This document shows positions 60,877 through 64,000 of a stretch of 64,000 nt of DNA, piece after piece. Under the pieces are notes generated by a model that ran no database searches, was not told the DNA's origin, and worked only from the letters and a program-made list of their open reading frames with translations. The stretch is from Flagellimonas amoyensis (lineage in GTDB: Bacteria; Bacteroidota; Bacteroidia; Flavobacteriales; Flavobacteriaceae). A program made the position numbers and the translations under genes. Every line of letters begins with the position of its first letter. Position 1 is the stretch's first letter. The stretch covers positions 124,001 to 188,000 of the forward strand of contig NZ_QBUK01000010.1 of assembly GCF_003058265.1 (NCBI RefSeq), given 5' to 3'.

Positions 60877-62202
60877 ATGGAAAGCATGGATTTGAAAGAA
60901 AAATTAGTATCGTCTTTTTTGGCTTTTGAGGACAGTGTGGATCTAGATCATCCGGTACACGAAGTCCGTTCGGAGGCCATCAAGAACTTTGAGGCCAAAG
61001 GGTTTCCGTCCAAAAAGGAGGAAGCTTGGAAATATACATCGCTCAATAGCCTTCAAAAAATCGATTTCAGCATCTTTCCAAAGGAAGAGACCAATTTGGA
61101 ATATAAGGATGTTAAGAAATATTTCCTTCACGAGATCGATACCTACAAAATTGTGTTTGTGGATGGGGTATACAGCTCCTATCTGTCGGAAACCACACAT
61201 GATGGGGTAGACGTCTGTTTGATGAGTTCCGCGTTCAGTAAGCCCATGTTCCGTCAAGTGATCGAGGTCTATTTTAACAAGGCGGCATCGCAGGATGAGT
61301 CGTTGACTTCGTTGAACACGGCCTTCAGTAAGGAAGGGGCCTACATCTATATCCCAAAGAACAAAATGCCCAAAAAGCCCATCCAGATATTGCATTTGGC
61401 CACGGGCAATGAAGCTGCTTTGATGCTCCAACCACGGAACCTGATCGTGGCAGAGGACAATGCAGAGGTACAGATCATAGAGCGCCACCAAAGTTTGACG
61501 GACAATGAGGTGTTCACCAATTCCGTGACCGAGATTTTCGCGGGCAAGGATGCCATTGTGGACTACTACAAGGTTCAGAACGATGCCGCAACAGCTTCGT
61601 TGGTGGACAACACCTATATTTCCCAAAAGGACAGCAGTGTGGTTCGGGTGCATACGTTCTCTTTCGGAGGAAAGCTGATCCGCAACAACCTGAACTTCTT
61701 TCAAAACGGCGAACGTATCGATTCTACCTTGAAAGGCGTGACCATTTTGGGCGACAAGCAGCACGTGGACCATCATACCTTGGTGCACCACAGGCAGCCC
61801 AACTGTGAGAGCCATCAGGATTATAAAGGAATTTTTGGTGACCGCTCCACAGGCGTGTTCAACGGGAAGATCATTGTGGACAAAATTGCCCAAAAAACGG
61901 ATGCCTTCCAGCAGAACAACAATATTTTGCTGAGCGATAAGGCGACCATCAACTCAAAGCCCCAATTGGAGATCTTTGCGGACGATGTAAAATGTTCCCA
62001 CGGGTGCACCATCGGTCAATTGGACGACGAAGCCCTGTTCTACCTTAGGTCAAGGGGCATCCCGAAAAAGGAGGCCACGGCTTTGTTGATGTACGCTTTT
62101 GCCAACAATGTGCTGGAGAGTGTACGCATTCCCGAACTCAAGGCAAGGGTGAACAAGATCATTGCCAACAAACTGGGCGTACGGGTCGGATTTGACCTGT
62201 AA
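60877..62202 (+). CDS. sufD: Fe-S cluster assembly protein SufD
   Basis: A 441-residue SufB paralogue completing the SufBC2D complex. Beta-helix core with NLIVAEDNAEVQIIERH and the C-terminal DVKCSHGCTIGQLDDEALFYLRSRGI, where the conserved His lies. Starts 2 bases after sufC. Confidence 0.95.
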   Translation: MESMDLKEKLVSSFLAFEDSVDLDHPVHEVRSEAIKNFEAKGFPSKKEEAWKYTSLNSLQKIDFSIFPKEETNLEYKDVKKYFLHEIDTYKIVFVDGVYSSYLSETTHDGVDVCLMSSAFSKPMFRQVIEVYFNKAASQDESLTSLNTAFSKEGAYIYIPKNKMPKKPIQILHLATGNEAALMLQPRNLIVAEDNAEVQIIERHQSLTDNEVFTNSVTEIFAGKDAIVDYYKVQNDAATASLVDNTYISQKDSSVVRVHTFSFGGKLIRNNLNFFQNGERIDSTLKGVTILGDKQHVDHHTLVHHRQPNCESHQDYKGIFGDRSTGVFNGKIIVDKIAQKTDAFQQNNNILLSDKATINSKPQLEIFADDVKCSHGCTIGQLDDEALFYLRSRGIPKKEATALLMYAFANNVLESVRIPELKARVNKIIANKLGVRVGFDL

Positions 62203-62225
62203 AGAACTAAAAACAAAGGCATACG

Positions 62226-63452
62226 ATGTTGCAGACCGCTTTGGACATACAGACCATCCGCAAGGACTTTCCCATCCTCAACCGTGAGGTGAACGGACAG
62301 CCTTTGGTGTATTTGGACAATGCAGCCACTTCGCAGACCCCACAACAGGTGATTGATGTGATCGTGGACTACTATCATCGCTATAATGCCAACATCCACC
62401 GTGGGGTGCATACGCTTTCCCAGGAGGCAACGGATGCCTACGAGTTGGCCCGCCAAAAGATCCAGAAGCATTTCAATATTGGCAAGATCCACGAGGTGAT
62501 CCTTACCTCAGGGACCACGCACGGGATCAATCTGGTGGCCACTGGTTTTACTTCCTTTCTAAAGAAAGGGGATGAGATAGTGGTGTCTGCCATGGAGCAC
62601 CATTCCAATATTGTGCCTTGGCAAATGCTCTGTGAGCGTACCGGTGCAGTTCTCAAAGTCATCCCCATGAATCAGGAAGGGGAATTGATCATGGAGGAAT
62701 ACCATGTCCTATTGTCCAACAAGACCAAATTGGTGTTCTGCAACCATGTGTCCAATGCCCTGGGGACCATCAATCCTATTGAAGAGATCATAGATGCGGC
62801 CCACAAAGTGGGTGCAGCCGTTTTGATAGATGGGGCACAGGCTGCGGCACACATCAAACCCGACTTGCAGGCCCTTGACGTGGATTTCTATACCGTATCG
62901 GCGCATAAAATGTGTGGACCGACAGGAGTGGGAATGCTCTATGGAAAGGAAGAATGGCTGAATAAATTGCCGCCTTACCAAGGCGGAGGGGAAATGATCG
63001 CAGAAGTCTCTTTTGAAAAGACCACCTATGCCGATCTGCCCCATAAATTTGAAGCCGGAACACCCAACATTTGTGGTGGTATCGCTTTTGGTGCGGCTTT
63101 GGACTATATGGAAAACATCGGTTTTGGTGCCATTGCCCAATACGAGGATGAACTGATGCAATATGCCACACAGCAATTGCTCACCATAGAAGGATTGCGG
63201 ATCTACGGGACAGCAAAACACAAGACTTCGGTGATTTCCTTCAATATTGAAGGTATCCATCCGTATGATATCGGCACCATTCTCGACAAACTGGGAATAG
63301 CGGTCAGGACGGGCCACCATTGTGCACAGCCCATCATGGATTTTTATAAGATTCCGGGAACGGTACGTGCCAGCTTCAGCTTTTACAATACCCAAGAAGA
63401 AGTGGACAAGCTGGTGGAAGGGGTAAAACGGGCCCAGAGGATGCTTCTCTGA
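62226..63452 (+). CDS. sufS: Cysteine desulfurase SufS
   Basis: A 408-residue PLP enzyme taking sulfur from cysteine. PLP lysine in TVSAHKMCGPTG; catalytic cysteine in RTGHHCAQPIMDF; N-terminal YLDNAATSQTP. Group II desulfurase, working with SufE. Confidence 0.97.
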   Translation: MLQTALDIQTIRKDFPILNREVNGQPLVYLDNAATSQTPQQVIDVIVDYYHRYNANIHRGVHTLSQEATDAYELARQKIQKHFNIGKIHEVILTSGTTHGINLVATGFTSFLKKGDEIVVSAMEHHSNIVPWQMLCERTGAVLKVIPMNQEGELIMEEYHVLLSNKTKLVFCNHVSNALGTINPIEEIIDAAHKVGAAVLIDGAQAAAHIKPDLQALDVDFYTVSAHKMCGPTGVGMLYGKEEWLNKLPPYQGGGEMIAEVSFEKTTYADLPHKFEAGTPNICGGIAFGAALDYMENIGFGAIAQYEDELMQYATQQLLTIEGLRIYGTAKHKTSVISFNIEGIHPYDIGTILDKLGIAVRTGHHCAQPIMDFYKIPGTVRASFSFYNTQEEVDKLVEGVKRAQRMLL

Positions 63453-63479
63453 TCGTGAAGTTATCTTTATGATAAAGAC

Positions 63480-63510
63480 TTGACGGACAAACCGCCGAGT
63501 TGTACTTTTG
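63480..63510 (+). promoter_or_regulatory. Internal promoter of sufE
   Basis: TTG (63480–63482), 20 bases, TACTTTTG (63503–63510), 14 bases before ATG 63525. It is a consensus promoter within the operon. Confidence 0.75.
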
Positions 63511-63524
63511 AACAAAACGGATAC

Positions 63525-63947
63525 ATGACCATACAAGAGATACAGGAAGAGATAGTCGACGAGTTTTCCATGTTTGATGACTGGATGCAACGGTACGAAT
63601 ACATGATAGAACTGGGCAAATCCCTTCCCTTGATAGATGGACAATATAAAACCGACGACAACCTCATTAAGGGGTGCCAGAGCAAGGTGTGGGTCCATGC
63701 TGAGCTGGACGGTGACAAACTGGTATTTACCGCAGACAGTGATGCCATCATCACCAAGGGCATCATTGCCATACTGATCCGGGCGTTCAGCAACCAAAAG
63801 CCACAGGACATCATAGATGCCGATACAGCATTTATAGATGAAATCGGGTTGAAGGAACATTTGTCCCCCACAAGGGCCAACGGTCTGGTCAGCATGATCA
63901 AGCAGATGAAACTGTATGCGGTGGCCTATCAAACACAGATAAATTAG
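63525..63947 (+). CDS. sufE: Sulfur-acceptor protein SufE
   Basis: ATG 63525 gives 140 residues (the TTG at 63480 is a promoter element). It accepts persulfide from SufS on the Cys in IKGCQSKVWV. N-terminus IQEEIVDEFSMFDDWMQRYEYMIELGKSLP is family-typical. An independent promoter could make it in excess. Confidence 0.95.
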   Translation: MTIQEIQEEIVDEFSMFDDWMQRYEYMIELGKSLPLIDGQYKTDDNLIKGCQSKVWVHAELDGDKLVFTADSDAIITKGIIAILIRAFSNQKPQDIIDADTAFIDEIGLKEHLSPTRANGLVSMIKQMKLYAVAYQTQIN

Positions 63948-63953
63948 ACAAGA

Positions 63954-64000
63954 TGAGCGAAGAAACCAATATAGATACCCAAGACTTGGGCGAAAAAATA
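63954..64000 (+). CDS. DUF59/MIP18-type SUF protein, 5' end only
   Basis: ATG 63954 with MSEETNIDTQDLGEKI visible before the window ends. In flavobacteria a DUF59 Fe-S assembly protein follows sufE, and this acidic opening fits it. Only the first ~15 residues are seen. Confidence 0.6.

Noticed and set aside
60943..61893. A 316-codon minus-strand frame opposite sufD.
   Set aside because: Shadow frame of sufD.
63480..63524. TTG 63480 as the start of sufE.
   Set aside because: It is the -33 element of a promoter; ATG 63525 gives the family-typical N-terminus.
62709..63932. A 407-codon open frame on the minus strand opposite sufS/sufE.
   Set aside because: It spans two well-identified genes; composition is that of a reversed coding sequence.

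Overview
The window is a gene-dense stretch (roughly mid-40s % GC by eye) of a Bacteroidota chromosome, almost certainly a marine Flavobacteriaceae member. The evidence is a GldH gliding lipoprotein, an SprE-like TPR protein, flavobacterial gene orders (bactofilin–AtpZ–atpB; ricT–gldH–PBP1A; HesB–sufBCDSE–DUF59), a three-subunit cytochrome-b succinate dehydrogenase, and many promoters with the Bacteroidota -7 element TAnnTTTG. Genus cannot be fixed by eye; an Allomuricauda/Flagellimonas-type relative would fit. I saw no rRNA, tRNA, CRISPR array, integrase or transposase.

Layout. 0–7.8 kb: end of an SprE-like gene, bactofilin, AtpZ, a small membrane protein and atpBEFHAG (atpD and atpC are not here), with a four-helix-bundle gene wedged between atpA and atpG. 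7.9–14.2 kb: envelope operon (flippase, dut, GIY-YIG cassette, sugar nucleotidyltransferase, TPR protein, DUF4292 lipoprotein, EnvC-like protein). 14.2–17 kb: aldo/keto reductase, an AT-rich lipoprotein/beta-barrel pair, thioesterase. 17–24.6 kb: HU/SPOR protein, dprA with a decayed 3' duplicate, trpS, plsC and two LytS-type kinases. 24.7–27.3 kb: lipoprotein–ECF sigma–candidate dual-membrane anti-sigma. 27.3–33.9 kb: recA, trhO, ricT, gldH, class A PBP. 34–37.8 kb: scoA/scoB split by an orphan gene, a 35-codon gene with its own promoter and terminator, and an HTH / CI-LexA-like regulator / orphan vsr cluster. 37.8–41.8 kb: sdhCAB, again with a four-helix-bundle gene wedged inside. 41.9–50.9 kb: SIMPL protein, two collagen-like lipoproteins, a LytTR two-component pair, rimK-like ligase, STAS-like protein, DUF2721, M24 aminopeptidase, a 57-aa membrane protein and a cyclase-family hydrolase. 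51–56.8 kb: beta-lactamase-fold hydrolase, ketopantoate-reductase-like enzyme, CDF-like protein, esterase, brnQ, small zinc-ribbon protein. 57–64 kb: thiL divergent from the SUF Fe-S operon, cut off inside a DUF59 gene.

Most genes are core housekeeping. The most unusual signal is a set of small cassettes lodged between co-transcribed core genes without breaking them: two S23/Avd-like four-helix-bundle genes bracketed by inverted arrays of degenerate 7-mers (atpA/atpG) or 8-mers (sdhA/sdhB), and one GIY-YIG gene bracketed by CCTGC-N4-GCAGG hairpins (dut/next gene). Each begins at or within a few bases of the upstream stop codon. They look like minimal, possibly mobile or domesticated elements that target intercistronic gaps.
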